Positions 25,350 through 34,600 of a DNA stretch of 39,820 nucleotides are shown here, piece after piece. The first letter of the stretch is position 1; each line of letters starts with the position of its first letter. This DNA comes from an uncultured Clostridia bacterium (GTDB lineage: Bacteria; Bacillota; Clostridia; TANB77; CAG-508), in contig CALXJZ010000006.1 of assembly GCA_944388745.1 (NCBI GenBank), positions 1 to 39,820 of the forward strand. The letters run 5' to 3'. The translations under genes and the position numbers were made by a program. Under the pieces are notes generated by a model. That model saw only the letters and a program-made list of their open reading frames with translations. It made no database searches and had not been told where the DNA came from.

Positions 25350-25522
25350 TTCAAGAAGGTGATAGTGATGCTGTATTTGCACATTATTGCCTTCAAAAAC
25401 TTCATAAATTTCCGCATGAATTTCTAAATTTAGATTTCAAAGAGAAGGCCTTTGTCATAGCATCAATACAATTACGAGTAGATGATGAAAAGAAAGAGGC
25501 AGCAAAAATAAAGAAAAAGTAA
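24942..25522 (+). CDS. Tail assembly chaperone, long form by -1 frameshift
   Basis: Shifting -1 at the heptamer A AAA AAC (25340-25346) joins the short form to a second frame reading LIQEGDSDAVFAHYCLQKLH through VIASIQLRVDDEKKE, ending at TAA 25520. This second frame has no start of its own. The arrangement matches the G/GT (XkdN/XkdO-type) pair of long-tailed phages, where the long form helps load the tape measure. The shift is a known mechanism and is opposite in direction to the CGG events. Confidence 0.8.
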
Positions 25523-25554
25523 TTATATCTTATTTTTTCTAAAAGGAGGAGAAT

Positions 25555-27894
25555 ATGGCTACTATAAGAAGTTCAATAGTGGTTCAAGATATGGCTTCCT
25601 CTGTATTCGCAAAGATAAATTCAAATCTAAATAGAACAACAAGAGGTTTTAAAAATCTAAATAATGAAATGTCAGTTGCACCTACAAAATCTATAAATAA
25701 TGCTGAAAAGTTAAACTCGGCAGCTTTACAAACGGAATTAACATATCAAGCAGAATTACAAGTTTTAAAACAAGTAGAAGCGGAAGCAAGAAAAATAATT
25801 GCTGCTGAAGGAACACAAACGGCAAGGGCACAAGATATTATAGCAAGTGTAAGAGAACAAAGAAGTTTAGTTCAAAGTCTAAAAGGTAATTATGATAATG
25901 TTGCAAAAAGTATAAAAAATGGAAATGATAATCAAGAAAAATTTAATAATAGTATAAATACAGCAAATGCAAGTAGTAATAAACTTTTAAGTACTGTGAA
26001 AAGTATAGTGCTTACACTTGGTGGTGTAACCGCAATAAAGAGTTTAGTTAATTTATCAGATACAACAACGAGTAATAGATCTAGATTAGAATTAATCGTT
26101 GATGATAATGGTAGTGTTGCAGAACTTGAAAATAAAATCTTTGCTATGTCTAACAGAACAAGATCAGATTTTCTTGCTACATCAAGTGTTATATCAAAAT
26201 TAGGAATATTAGCAGGAGAAAATTTTAAGAATAATGATGAGATAATTGCATTTACAGAATTAATGAATAAAAACTTTGCTATTTCTGGAGCAAGTATACA
26301 GGAACAAACATCAGCAATGTATCAATTAACACAAGCAATGGCAGCAGGTAAATTACAAGGTGATGAATTTAGAAGTATAATGGAAAATGCTCCGTTATTA
26401 GCAGAAGCAATCGCAGAATATACAGGAAAATCAAAAGGAGAACTAAAAGAATTATCATCAGAAGGGTTGATTACTGCAGATATCATAAAGAATGCTATGT
26501 TTGCATCTGCAGACCAAATAAATGCTAGATATAGTAAAATGCCAATGACGTGGGGACAAATATGGACTAGAATGAAAAATGTGGCAGTCAAAGCTTTAGA
26601 TCCAGTATTAGTAAAAATAAACGAATTAGCAAATAATCAACAAGTCCAAGAAATGTTTAATATGTTTATAGATGGTGCTAGTTTAGCAGCACAAGGAATA
26701 TTGACATTAGTTGAAGGAATATCATGGCTAGTTAGTATATTAGAACCAGTTGCACCAATTATTTTAGGAATTGTGGCAGCATATGTAGCATTTAATATAA
26801 TTTCTGGAATAACTAGTGGAATATTATCTATTATGTCATTAGTACAAGGAATTCAAGCAGCAGCAAGTATGATGCAAGCTGGAGCAACTCTTTCTGCAAC
26901 AGCAGCACAATGGGGGTTGAATTCTGCATTGCTAGCTTGTCCTATAACGTGGATTGTAATTCTTATAATTGCTTTAATTGCAGTTTTGACATATTTATGG
27001 TTTACAAATGATAAAGTAGCATATGCTATTCTTTATCTTTGGGATGCATTAAGATTAGGAATAATGGTAGCAGGTTTAGGAATTCAAGCTGTTTGGTATG
27101 GATTGCAACTAGCTGCTTTATTTTTATGGCTTGGAATTCAAACTGTAGTGCTAGGATTAATGACTGCATGGTTTGGATTTCAAACAGGAGTTGAGGCGGT
27201 ATGTCTTGGAGTATTATCTATATTTCAAGGATTGTATAACGGTATAGTATCAATAGTTAATGCAATTATAACTGTGTTAAATAAGATACCAGGTGTCGAA
27301 ATAGATACAGTTGAAGCAGCACATTTTGCAGATGATTTTGCAGGAAAAATGGCAAATAATATTATTGATAGAAACTCTAAATTGCAGGAAATGGCTAGTC
27401 AGATGGATGGAACAATGGATCAAATCAATACTATAAAAGGAAAAATGAGTTCTGATCTTAGTGCATCTGCTACTAATATTCAAAATAAAGCAATTGAATT
27501 AAATACTACTAGACAGGACAGAGTTGATAGTAGAAATGACTGGGCCAAAGGTGCAGGAGATGCTATAAAGAATGCATTAAATAATTTTTCTCTAGATCCA
27601 TCAAGTTTTGGAGGAGATAATGCAGGAACTCTTGGAGATATTGCAGGTAATACCAAAGATATTGCAAACAATACTGCAGATATAACAGATGAAGATTTGA
27701 AATATCTGATAGATTTAGCAGAAAGGGATACAATAAATAGATTTACTACAGTACCGTTAACCATTAACTTAACTAATAACAATAATATAAATGGAGAACA
27801 AGACATTGATGGAATTGTAGATCAAGTAACAAATAAATTAACTGCTAAATTAGAAGAAGAATTAGAATATGTATCTGATGGAATACATGAATAA
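25555..27894 (+). CDS. Tape measure protein
   Basis: 779 residues, RBS AAAAGGAGGAG. The tape measure domain is clear: [40 protein letters not shown] and [20 protein letters not shown] (about residues 200-350). Hydrophobic segments follow (about 385-420 and 461-483), then helical regions. It sets tail length and may help in DNA entry through the host membrane. Confidence 0.9.
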   Translation: MATIRSSIVVQDMASSVFAKINSNLNRTTRGFKNLNNEMSVAPTKSINNAEKLNSAALQTELTYQAELQVLKQVEAEARKIIAAEGTQTARAQDIIASVREQRSLVQSLKGNYDNVAKSIKNGNDNQEKFNNSINTANASSNKLLSTVKSIVLTLGGVTAIKSLVNLSDTTTSNRSRLELIVDDNGSVAELENKIFAMSNRTRSDFLATSSVISKLGILAGENFKNNDEIIAFTELMNKNFAISGASIQEQTSAMYQLTQAMAAGKLQGDEFRSIMENAPLLAEAIAEYTGKSKGELKELSSEGLITADIIKNAMFASADQINARYSKMPMTWGQIWTRMKNVAVKALDPVLVKINELANNQQVQEMFNMFIDGASLAAQGILTLVEGISWLVSILEPVAPIILGIVAAYVAFNIISGITSGILSIMSLVQGIQAAASMMQAGATLSATAAQWGLNSALLACPITWIVILIIALIAVLTYLWFTNDKVAYAILYLWDALRLGIMVAGLGIQAVWYGLQLAALFLWLGIQTVVLGLMTAWFGFQTGVEAVCLGVLSIFQGLYNGIVSIVNAIITVLNKIPGVEIDTVEAAHFADDFAGKMANNIIDRNSKLQEMASQMDGTMDQINTIKGKMSSDLSASATNIQNKAIELNTTRQDRVDSRNDWAKGAGDAIKNALNNFSLDPSSFGGDNAGTLGDIAGNTKDIANNTADITDEDLKYLIDLAERDTINRFTTVPLTINLTNNNNINGEQDIDGIVDQVTNKLTAKLEEELEYVSDGIHE

Positions 27895-27908
27895 GGAGGA
27901 ACTAATCT

Positions 27909-28583
27909 ATGGCATATTATTTTTATTTAGGAAATGTGCTTCTTCCTATTCCTCCTAAAAAATTAGAATTAAAAATTAGCAATCAAAATAAAACATATGA
28001 TTTGATGAACTACTCAGAAATAAATGTTTTAAAAAATCCAGGACTAACAAGCATAGAATTTGAAGTTTTGCTTCCAAATGTTAAATATCCATTCGCAATG
28101 TACAAGAATGATTTTCAAAATGCTAAATATTATTTAGGAATTTTAGAAAATTTAAAGGTAAATAAATCAGCATTCCAATTTATTGTTATTAGAAAATTTC
28201 CAAATGGTAATAGTATTTTTGATACTAATATAAAAGTGTCAATAGAAGACTATACAATAACAGATTCTACAGATGAAGGATTTGACACAAAAGTAAAAAT
28301 AAAATTAAAACAGTATAGAGAATATTCTACAAAAACCGTACAAGTAACAATTAAACAATACAAGCCACCAGTAGTAACTAGAACAGTAACTACAAATAAT
28401 ACTGCAGCATCCAAGCCAAGTGGGCAAAACTATACAGTAAAACGTGGAGATTGTTTGTGGAATATAGCAAAAAAATATTATGGGAATGGAAGTAAATATA
28501 CAACTATTTATAATGCTAATAGAGACAAAATTAAAAATCCTAATTTAATTTATCCAGGACAAGTGCTATGGATACCTGCATAG
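27909..28583 (+). CDS. LysM-containing tail protein (XkdP-like)
   Basis: 224 residues. The beta-rich N-terminal domain is followed by a Thr/Asn linker and one C-terminal LysM (YTVKRGDCLWNIAKKYYG ... [12 protein letters not shown], about residues 176-224). XkdP-type proteins lie between tape measure and hub. The LysM suggests contact with peptidoglycan or with the tape measure. Confidence 0.85.
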   Translation: MAYYFYLGNVLLPIPPKKLELKISNQNKTYDLMNYSEINVLKNPGLTSIEFEVLLPNVKYPFAMYKNDFQNAKYYLGILENLKVNKSAFQFIVIRKFPNGNSIFDTNIKVSIEDYTITDSTDEGFDTKVKIKLKQYREYSTKTVQVTIKQYKPPVVTRTVTTNNTAASKPSGQNYTVKRGDCLWNIAKKYYGNGSKYTTIYNANRDKIKNPNLIYPGQVLWIPA

Positions 28584-28592
28584 GAGGAAAAA

Positions 28593-29555
28593 ATGAGTCA
28601 ACAATTATTAATTCAAAATGGAAATACAGTATTTGAACCGGTAGTTCAAGATGGAGTTACTTGGACTACCGAAAGAAAAGGTGCTGCAGGTAAATTAGAA
28701 TTTAAAGTATTAAAAGATAATATTATAAGTTTTGAAGAAGGAAATCCTGTAGCTTTTAAAGTTAATAATACAAATTTATTTTATGGTTTTGTTTTTAAGA
28801 AAAAAAGGGACAAAGAAAAAATAATAACAACTACAGCATATGACCAATTACGATATTTAAAAAATAAAGATACTAAAACATATACTAATAAAAGAGCAGA
28901 TGAATTGGTACAAATGATAGCAAATGAATATCAATTAAATACAGGGGTATTAGAAAATACTGGATATGTAATTGCAAAAAAAGCTGAAAGTAATCAATCA
29001 CTATTTGATATTATATTAAACGCATTAGATGAAACAATAAGAAATAGAAAAGAAATGTATGTATTATATGATGATTTTGGAAAGATATGTTTAAAAAATC
29101 TAGAAAGAATGAAAGTAGGATTAGTTATAGACGAAGAAACAGGCGAAAACTATGATTATGAAAGTTCTATTGATTCAGACACATATAACCAAATAAAATT
29201 AACATATGATAATTCAGATACAGGAAAAAGAGAAATTTATATAGCAAAAGATTCAAGTAATATAGAAAAATGGGGAGTATTACAGTATTTTGATACAATT
29301 GACGAAAAAACTAACGGAGCAGTTAAAGCAAGAGCATTATTAGATTTGTATAATCAAAAAACTAGAAGTTTAGAAATAAAAAATGCACTTGGAGATATTA
29401 GAGTTAGAGGAGGATCTCTAATAATAGTTAATTTAGATTTGGGTGATATTAAATTAAAGAATTTTATGTTAGTTGAAAAAGCAAAACATACATTTAAGGA
29501 TGGAGAACATTTTATGGATTTAACATTAAGAGGTCAAAACTTTATATCTGGGTAG
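28593..29555 (+). CDS. Baseplate hub protein (XkdQ-like)
   Basis: 320 residues. WTTERKGAAGKLEFKVLKD, then GNPVAFKVNNTNLFYGFVF and ending KDGEHFMDLTLRGQNFI, as in the XkdQ/gp27-like hub family. RBS AGGAGG. Forms the centre of the baseplate. Confidence 0.85.
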   Translation: MSQQLLIQNGNTVFEPVVQDGVTWTTERKGAAGKLEFKVLKDNIISFEEGNPVAFKVNNTNLFYGFVFKKKRDKEKIITTTAYDQLRYLKNKDTKTYTNKRADELVQMIANEYQLNTGVLENTGYVIAKKAESNQSLFDIILNALDETIRNRKEMYVLYDDFGKICLKNLERMKVGLVIDEETGENYDYESSIDSDTYNQIKLTYDNSDTGKREIYIAKDSSNIEKWGVLQYFDTIDEKTNGAVKARALLDLYNQKTRSLEIKNALGDIRVRGGSLIIVNLDLGDIKLKNFMLVEKAKHTFKDGEHFMDLTLRGQNFISG

Positions 29556-29568
29556 GAGGTAAAGTGAA

Positions 29569-30060
29569 ATGGGAAGCTTAGGAGAAGTAATAAAAAAAAT
29601 GGCAGTAGGAGCAAATGATGCAAATGCTCCTACTTCTGTTTTATTTGGTACTGTAACAAGTATAAATCCACTTGAAATAACAGTAGAACAAAAATTAAAA
29701 TTAACAAAAGAGTTTTTAGTCCTTACTAAAAATGTAAAAGACTATACTGTAGATGTTAGTGTGGAGTGGAAAACAGAAAGTAAATCATTAAATGCTAATC
29801 ACAGTCATACTTTAAATGGTGATATTTCTGTATCATCTAATGCAGAAGTAAATCCAAATCCAGACAATATTGCAGTTAATATAAAAAACGAAGTTAGTAA
29901 AAATATTGAAGTAGAACAAAAAAATATAGATTTAGCACATTCTCACTCAATAACTGGTAAAAAAACAATGACCATTTATAATGGGTTAAAATTAAATGAC
30001 AATGTTATTTTAATTCAGCAACAAGGAGGAAATAACTTCGTTGTATTAGATAAATTTTAA
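29569..30060 (+). CDS. DUF2577 baseplate protein (XkdR-like)
   Basis: 163 residues. VLFGTVTSINPLEITVEQKL at residues 24-43 is the DUF2577 OB-fold opening; the C-terminal end reads NVILIQQQGGNNFVVLDKF. The middle has His-rich short repeats (NHSHTLNG and AHSHSITG), probable metal-binding spike-like loops. Baseplate position. Confidence 0.8.
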   Translation: MGSLGEVIKKMAVGANDANAPTSVLFGTVTSINPLEITVEQKLKLTKEFLVLTKNVKDYTVDVSVEWKTESKSLNANHSHTLNGDISVSSNAEVNPNPDNIAVNIKNEVSKNIEVEQKNIDLAHSHSITGKKTMTIYNGLKLNDNVILIQQQGGNNFVVLDKF

Positions 30061-30078
30061 AAGAAAGGTGGTAAAAAT

Positions 30079-30483
30079 ATGACACCTAAAACAAGTGATA
30101 TATTGTTAAATAATATAGAAGAGGTAACAGAACAAACAAGTAAAACTTATTATTTAAATATAGAAAAAAATACGATTTCAAACTTTTGCGATGGCATTGA
30201 GGCAATGAAACAAACAATATATTGCATCTTAAACACAGAAAGATTTGAACACCTTATATATAGTTGGAATTATGGTATTGAATTAAAACATCTTATTGGA
30301 GAAAATACTACATTTGTTATACCAGAATTGGAAAGAGTAATTCAAGAGGCACTACTACAAGACGATAGAATATCTGAAGTAAATAATTTTGAATTTAATG
30401 TAGAAAAAAATTCAATAATAGTAAAATTTACCGTAATAACAACTGTAGGAGAAATTCAAGCAGAAAAGGTGGTGAGTTTTTAG
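30079..30483 (+). CDS. DUF2634 baseplate wedge protein (XkdS-like)
   Basis: 134 residues. Contains EAMKQTIYCILNTERFEHLI and YSWNYGIELKHLIGE, the DUF2634/gp25-like pattern (short, after the hub, before protein J). It would connect wedges to the sheath. Confidence 0.85.
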   Translation: MTPKTSDILLNNIEEVTEQTSKTYYLNIEKNTISNFCDGIEAMKQTIYCILNTERFEHLIYSWNYGIELKHLIGENTTFVIPELERVIQEALLQDDRISEVNNFEFNVEKNSIIVKFTVITTVGEIQAEKVVSF

Positions 30484-31590
30484 ATGGAAATAGATAATAT
30501 AGATGAAATTGAAAATTTAGATGAATATTTTGATTTTGATACAATTTTACAAAGAATGTTGGACAGAGTTCCTATGCAAATTGATAAAAGAGAAGGAAGT
30601 ATAATATATAATGCTTTAGCACCTGCAGCTGCTGAACTAGCACAAATGTACATTCTATTAAAAAATAATATAGATTTAGTATTTGCAGATACAGCAGTAG
30701 AGGAATATCTAGATAGATTAGCAAATCAAGTTGGAATTACAAGAAATGAAGCTACATATGCAATAAAGAAAGGATTATTTTATGATGCTGATAATAACTT
30801 AATGGATATTAATATTGGAGAGAGATTTACAATAGAAGATTTAGTATATAAAGCAGTAGAGAGAATAGAAACAGGAACATATAAAATGGAATGTGAAGCA
30901 CAGGGAACAATAGGAAATAATTGTGTAGGAACACTTATTCCAGTTAATTATATAGAGAATTTAGCAAAAGCAGAATTAACAGATATATTAATTCCTGGAG
31001 AAGATCAAGAAGATGATGAATCTTTAAGGGCAAGATACTATGAAACTACAAGCGAGCAAGGATTTGGTGGAAATGTTGTGGATTATCAAAACAAGACTAA
31101 AGAAATTGCAGGAGTAGGAGCAGTAAAAGTAACACCTATTTGGAACGGACCAGGAACAGTAAAATTAACAATATTAGATAGCAATTATGAAAAAGCATCT
31201 AATGTATTAATTGAAAAAGTACAAAATGAAATGTGCCCAGATTTATCTGAAGATGGATTAGGCATTGCCCCAATAGGACATATTGTAACTGTTGATACTG
31301 TATCAGAAGTGGAAATTTCTATAATTTCTAATGTAACAATATCTGAAACAACTACAATGGATAATGTAAAAACTCAAATCAAAGAGCTAGTAAATAATTA
31401 TTTCTTAGAATTAAAGAAAGATTGGGAAAATTCAGAGACAATAATTATAAGAAAAGCACAAATAGACACAATAATTTTAAATGCAGATGGAGTTATTGAT
31501 GTTTCAAATACTTCAATAAATAATAAGGCTTCAAATATAGAATTACAAAAATTTGAAATACCAATATTGAAAGAGGTGACACTTATATGA
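30484..31590 (+). CDS. Baseplate J protein (XkdT-like)
   Basis: 368 residues. VPMQIDKREGSIIYNALAPA, EEYLDRLANQVGITRNEATY and LRARYYETTSEQGFGGNVVD are the baseplate_J family features. The start follows the previous stop directly (TAGATG). Forms the wedge frame. Confidence 0.9.
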   Translation: MEIDNIDEIENLDEYFDFDTILQRMLDRVPMQIDKREGSIIYNALAPAAAELAQMYILLKNNIDLVFADTAVEEYLDRLANQVGITRNEATYAIKKGLFYDADNNLMDINIGERFTIEDLVYKAVERIETGTYKMECEAQGTIGNNCVGTLIPVNYIENLAKAELTDILIPGEDQEDDESLRARYYETTSEQGFGGNVVDYQNKTKEIAGVGAVKVTPIWNGPGTVKLTILDSNYEKASNVLIEKVQNEMCPDLSEDGLGIAPIGHIVTVDTVSEVEISIISNVTISETTTMDNVKTQIKELVNNYFLELKKDWENSETIIIRKAQIDTIILNADGVIDVSNTSINNKASNIELQKFEIPILKEVTLI

Positions 31591-32378
31591 AGTTAATTGA
31601 ATATATGCCACCTTATTTAAAAAATGTACTTGAGTTTATTAAAATATTTGATACAGAAGATATTGAAATAGAGAATATGAGATATTTAATAGATAAAGTG
31701 CTAAAAGAAGTAATTGTAAAAACAGCAACCTCTTATGGATTAGATAGATATGAAAAAATATATGGAATAAAAAATAAAGCAGAAACAATAGAAGCAAGAA
31801 GAATGAATATATTATTTAAAATAAATAACAAAGTACCATACACATTAAAATGGTTGATAAATACATTAAATGAATCAATTGGAAAAGATAATTATAAATT
31901 AATTGCAAAAGATTATGAATTATATATAACAATAAATCTAGCATACACTGAAGCGGCAGAAATGCTGAAATCTAATTTGATAAAACAAATTCCCGCAAAT
32001 ATACAATTAGAATATGAATTAGAGACTACATTAAATGAGTATATAGGTGGAGCAATTTCAAGATGTGATTATATTATTTTAAATGCTGAAGCATTTGAAG
32101 AAATAGAGGATGTAGTATTAAATCAAAATAATAATACAGGGGTAGCTGTAATTAATACAGGATATATAGAAATAGATCCAAATACAGATGTGGTAATAAA
32201 AAATGAAGATGTAGATTTAAATGCAAAAACTGGAGCAAAAGTATCAAGACAAGATTATATGAATATAGATGTTTCAACAGAGGAAAAGCTAGAAAAGATT
32301 TTATTAAATCAAAATAATAATCTTGGGTTAAATTTAGTAAAACAAGATTATATTGAAATAGAGGAGGTTTTAAAATAA
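31587..32378 (+). CDS. XkdU-like baseplate/tail protein with C-terminal ~30-residue repeats
   Basis: 263 residues. The N-terminal 140 residues (YMPPYLKNVLEFIKIFDTED) match the XkdU/DUF2313 family. The last third consists of about four diverged repeats of 30-31 residues, with anchors GAISRCDYI (about 154), GVAVINTGYIEI (185), GAKVSRQDYMNI (215) and GLNLVKQDYIEI (246), two of them preceded by LNQNNN. The repeats probably form a beta-rich adaptor for the fibre encoded next. ATG overlap with that gene. Confidence 0.8.
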   Translation: MKLIEYMPPYLKNVLEFIKIFDTEDIEIENMRYLIDKVLKEVIVKTATSYGLDRYEKIYGIKNKAETIEARRMNILFKINNKVPYTLKWLINTLNESIGKDNYKLIAKDYELYITINLAYTEAAEMLKSNLIKQIPANIQLEYELETTLNEYIGGAISRCDYIILNAEAFEEIEDVVLNQNNNTGVAVINTGYIEIDPNTDVVIKNEDVDLNAKTGAKVSRQDYMNIDVSTEEKLEKILLNQNNNLGLNLVKQDYIEIEEVLK

Positions 32379-34216
32379 TGGGTTTTGAAAGAGTATATAT
32401 AACCAAACAAGGTGCTTTACTTGCAGCAAAAACATTACAAGGTAAAAAGATAGAATTTGACCATGCTGAAATAGGTAGTGGAAATTTAAGTGGAAATGCT
32501 GTAGATAAGACATCATTAACTACAAAGGTTTTAGAGTGTCCAATTCAAAAGGTAGAAATAACTGAAGACACACAGGCAAAAGTATCTTTTATATTTAAAA
32601 ATACTGATGCCAAAAGTGCTTTTTATTTTAGAGAAATTGGATTATTTGCAATAGATCCAGATACAAAAGCAAAAGTTCTATATGCATATACTAATGCAGG
32701 AACAACAGCAGAATATATTAATAATTCAATAGCAGAAAAAATAGAAAAGCATATTACAATAAATGTAATAGTAGATAATGCAAGTAATGTAACAATAACA
32801 CTTGATTCAAGTGAAATTTATGTTACAGAAAAAGATTTAGAAAATGCATTACAAAATGCAAAATTATATTCCGGAAAAAATTATGGAATAAAAAGATTAA
32901 TAACAGACAATACATTACCAACATGGACAAGAATAGCAGATGCTGAAGGCTTAACTGCAAATGCAACAAAAAATGGCACAGAAGTAGCAAATGATTTTGA
33001 TAATTTATATCCATGGTCACATATTCGCAAATGTAATGTAGATGCAGCAACAGGACAAGTTCTAGCATATTATGGAGAAACTGGATTCCAAGCAGATGGA
33101 AGCAATGGAGAAGTTATGGTTAAAATACCAGAATTCTGGTGGAAAAGGGAAAGACTACCAGATGAATTTGGAAATGTATATGAATACATTTATATTGCTG
33201 ATTATGCAAGAGCAGGTTATAAAAAATCTGAAGAATTTTTTGTTGGTGCTTACATAATAAGTACAGAAACAACAGAAGGAGATACAATAATAGCACATTC
33301 AAGAAGTGGTGCAATACCAAAATATAATACAACTAAGGCAAACTTTAGAAATTATGCAAAAGCATTAGGAGAAGGATGGCAATTAATGGATTATCATTAC
33401 TTCTTATTACAAATGCTATATCTTGTTGAATATGCACATTATAATTCACAAAGCATGCTTGGTAATGGTATTGTAGGGTTTAATACAGCTAAAGCATTAA
33501 TAGCAGAGAATAATGTTAATAGAATTATTGTAAGTTCTGTAGGTACAGGCTTATGGGTTGGAAAAACCATTTGTATAGGTGCAACAGATGCTTGGAATAG
33601 TAGTGTAGCAGCAGATAGAGAAATAACATCAATAGAAGATTATAATGACGGACAAGTAACAGGTAAAGCAATTCATTTTAATGGTGATCCTGTAAACATT
33701 GCGGTAAATAATGTTATTTGGGGTTCAGCTCAAAAGACTGGTGAAAATGACTCTTTAGGAAATGCATCAGGATGTTTAATTAATGATAGTTATCATTCAG
33801 TTAATTATAGGGGAATTGAAAATATATTTGGACATATGTGGCAACATATAGATGGCCTAAATATAAAAGATTACATTGCATATATTTGCAAAGACCCAGC
33901 TAGTTATGAAAATGATAAATTCGATGCACCATATGAAAAAATAGGATATGTAAATGCAGAAACTACAGATAGTTACATAAAGAAATTAGGACTAGATGAA
34001 AAACATCCTGAAGTTGCATTACCTACAGAAATTGGAGCAAGTTCTAGTACAGGAGCATGTGATAATTATTGGTGTGCAGAAGGAAACAAAATTGCGTACG
34101 TTGGTGGTGGCTTCTACGGCAATTGGAGCATAGCCGGTTTCTTTGCTTGGGCTTGTTACAACCCTTCTAGCGGCACGGCTTGGGGTTGCGGCGCTCGCCT
34201 TCTTAAACACCAGTAA
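32378..34216 (+). CDS. Tail fibre protein, target of the DGR
   Basis: 612 residues. The N-terminal domain (ITKQGALLAAKTLQGKKIEF ... FYFREIGLFAIDPDTKAKV) is a phage tail-fibre/collar type. The C-terminal half (FWWKRERLPDEFG, LGEGWQLMDYHYFLLQMLYL, NIFGHMWQHIDGLNI) is a formylglycine-enzyme/C-type-lectin-like fold as in other DGR targets. The last 40 residues, AYVGGGFYGNWS ... SIAGFFAWACYNPSSG ... AWGCGARLL, are encoded by the variable repeat. The display loop would bind host surface molecules and be changed by the retroelement. No CGG is in frame here although many occur out of frame. Confidence 0.9.
   Translation: MGFERVYITKQGALLAAKTLQGKKIEFDHAEIGSGNLSGNAVDKTSLTTKVLECPIQKVEITEDTQAKVSFIFKNTDAKSAFYFREIGLFAIDPDTKAKVLYAYTNAGTTAEYINNSIAEKIEKHITINVIVDNASNVTITLDSSEIYVTEKDLENALQNAKLYSGKNYGIKRLITDNTLPTWTRIADAEGLTANATKNGTEVANDFDNLYPWSHIRKCNVDAATGQVLAYYGETGFQADGSNGEVMVKIPEFWWKRERLPDEFGNVYEYIYIADYARAGYKKSEEFFVGAYIISTETTEGDTIIAHSRSGAIPKYNTTKANFRNYAKALGEGWQLMDYHYFLLQMLYLVEYAHYNSQSMLGNGIVGFNTAKALIAENNVNRIIVSSVGTGLWVGKTICIGATDAWNSSVAADREITSIEDYNDGQVTGKAIHFNGDPVNIAVNNVIWGSAQKTGENDSLGNASGCLINDSYHSVNYRGIENIFGHMWQHIDGLNIKDYIAYICKDPASYENDKFDAPYEKIGYVNAETTDSYIKKLGLDEKHPEVALPTEIGASSSTGACDNYWCAEGNKIAYVGGGFYGNWSIAGFFAWACYNPSSGTAWGCGARLLKHQ
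34092..34205 (+). repeat. DGR variable repeat (VR)
   Basis: 114 bases at the 3' end of the fibre gene that align without gaps to the template repeat 261 bases downstream. There are 18 differences, all opposite a template A: 11 A to G, 4 A to T, 3 A to C. The GC-rich end GGCGCTCGCCT is unchanged, as expected for the initiation-of-homology end. Confidence 0.97.
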
Positions 34217-34225
34217 AAGCGGGGG

Positions 34226-34249
34226 TATGGGGGCGGCCAGCCTCCCATA
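34226..34249 (+). other. Hairpin/cruciform just downstream of the VR
   Basis: TATGGGGGC and GCCTCCCATA pair (one bulged base) around GGCCA, 10 bases after the fibre stop. Known DGR targets often carry such a hairpin after the VR to help retrohoming. No T-run follows, so a terminator role is less likely. Confidence 0.6.
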
Positions 34250-34302
34250 TAAAATAACTTAAATATAGAATAGTTAATTTTTTTTGAAAAAGTATATATA
34301 CT

Positions 34303-34600
34303 ACTTGTAGGGGATTTAATGTGTGCGGTGCCGAGTTTCTGTCTTTGCTTTTTTGCGTACGTTGGTGGTAACTTCAACAACAATTGGAGCAAAGCCGGTT
34401 TCTTTGCTTGGAATTGTAACAACACTTCTAGCAACACGAATTGGAATTACGGCGCTCGCCTACTTATTTATAAAAATAAAAATATATTACACATTATTTT
34501 CCTTGCCCCTTGGCAAAAATAAGTCGCAACTGGATTGACCTAGTAGCTCCTTTTGAGCGAAAAGCCGATAGACTAAATAAGAAAAATACCAGGAGAAAAT
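34303..34600 (+). ncRNA. DGR template RNA region
   Basis: The 384 bases between fibre and reverse transcriptase hold no convincing protein gene. They contain the template repeat and a downstream spacer of about 130 bases with small stems (TTGCC/GGCAA at 34503-34516) leading to the reverse transcriptase start. By analogy with studied DGRs this is transcribed with the reverse transcriptase and the spacer is needed for cDNA priming. A weak candidate promoter (TTAATT, 17 bases, TATACT at 34297) lies upstream; exact ends are unknown. Confidence 0.75.
34353..34466 (+). repeat. DGR template repeat (TR)
   Basis: The invariant donor copy. It has 31 adenines, 18 of which are substituted in the current VR. 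The adenines are grouped in AAC/AAT codons of the VR frame (GGNFNNNWS, AWNCNNTSSNTNWNYG), so mutagenesis gives many residues but no stop codon. Confidence 0.97.

Noticed and set aside
34319..34538. Two open frames over the template repeat
   Set aside because: They are open because the TR mirrors the end of the fibre gene; there is no ribosome binding site and the flanks have no protein-like character.
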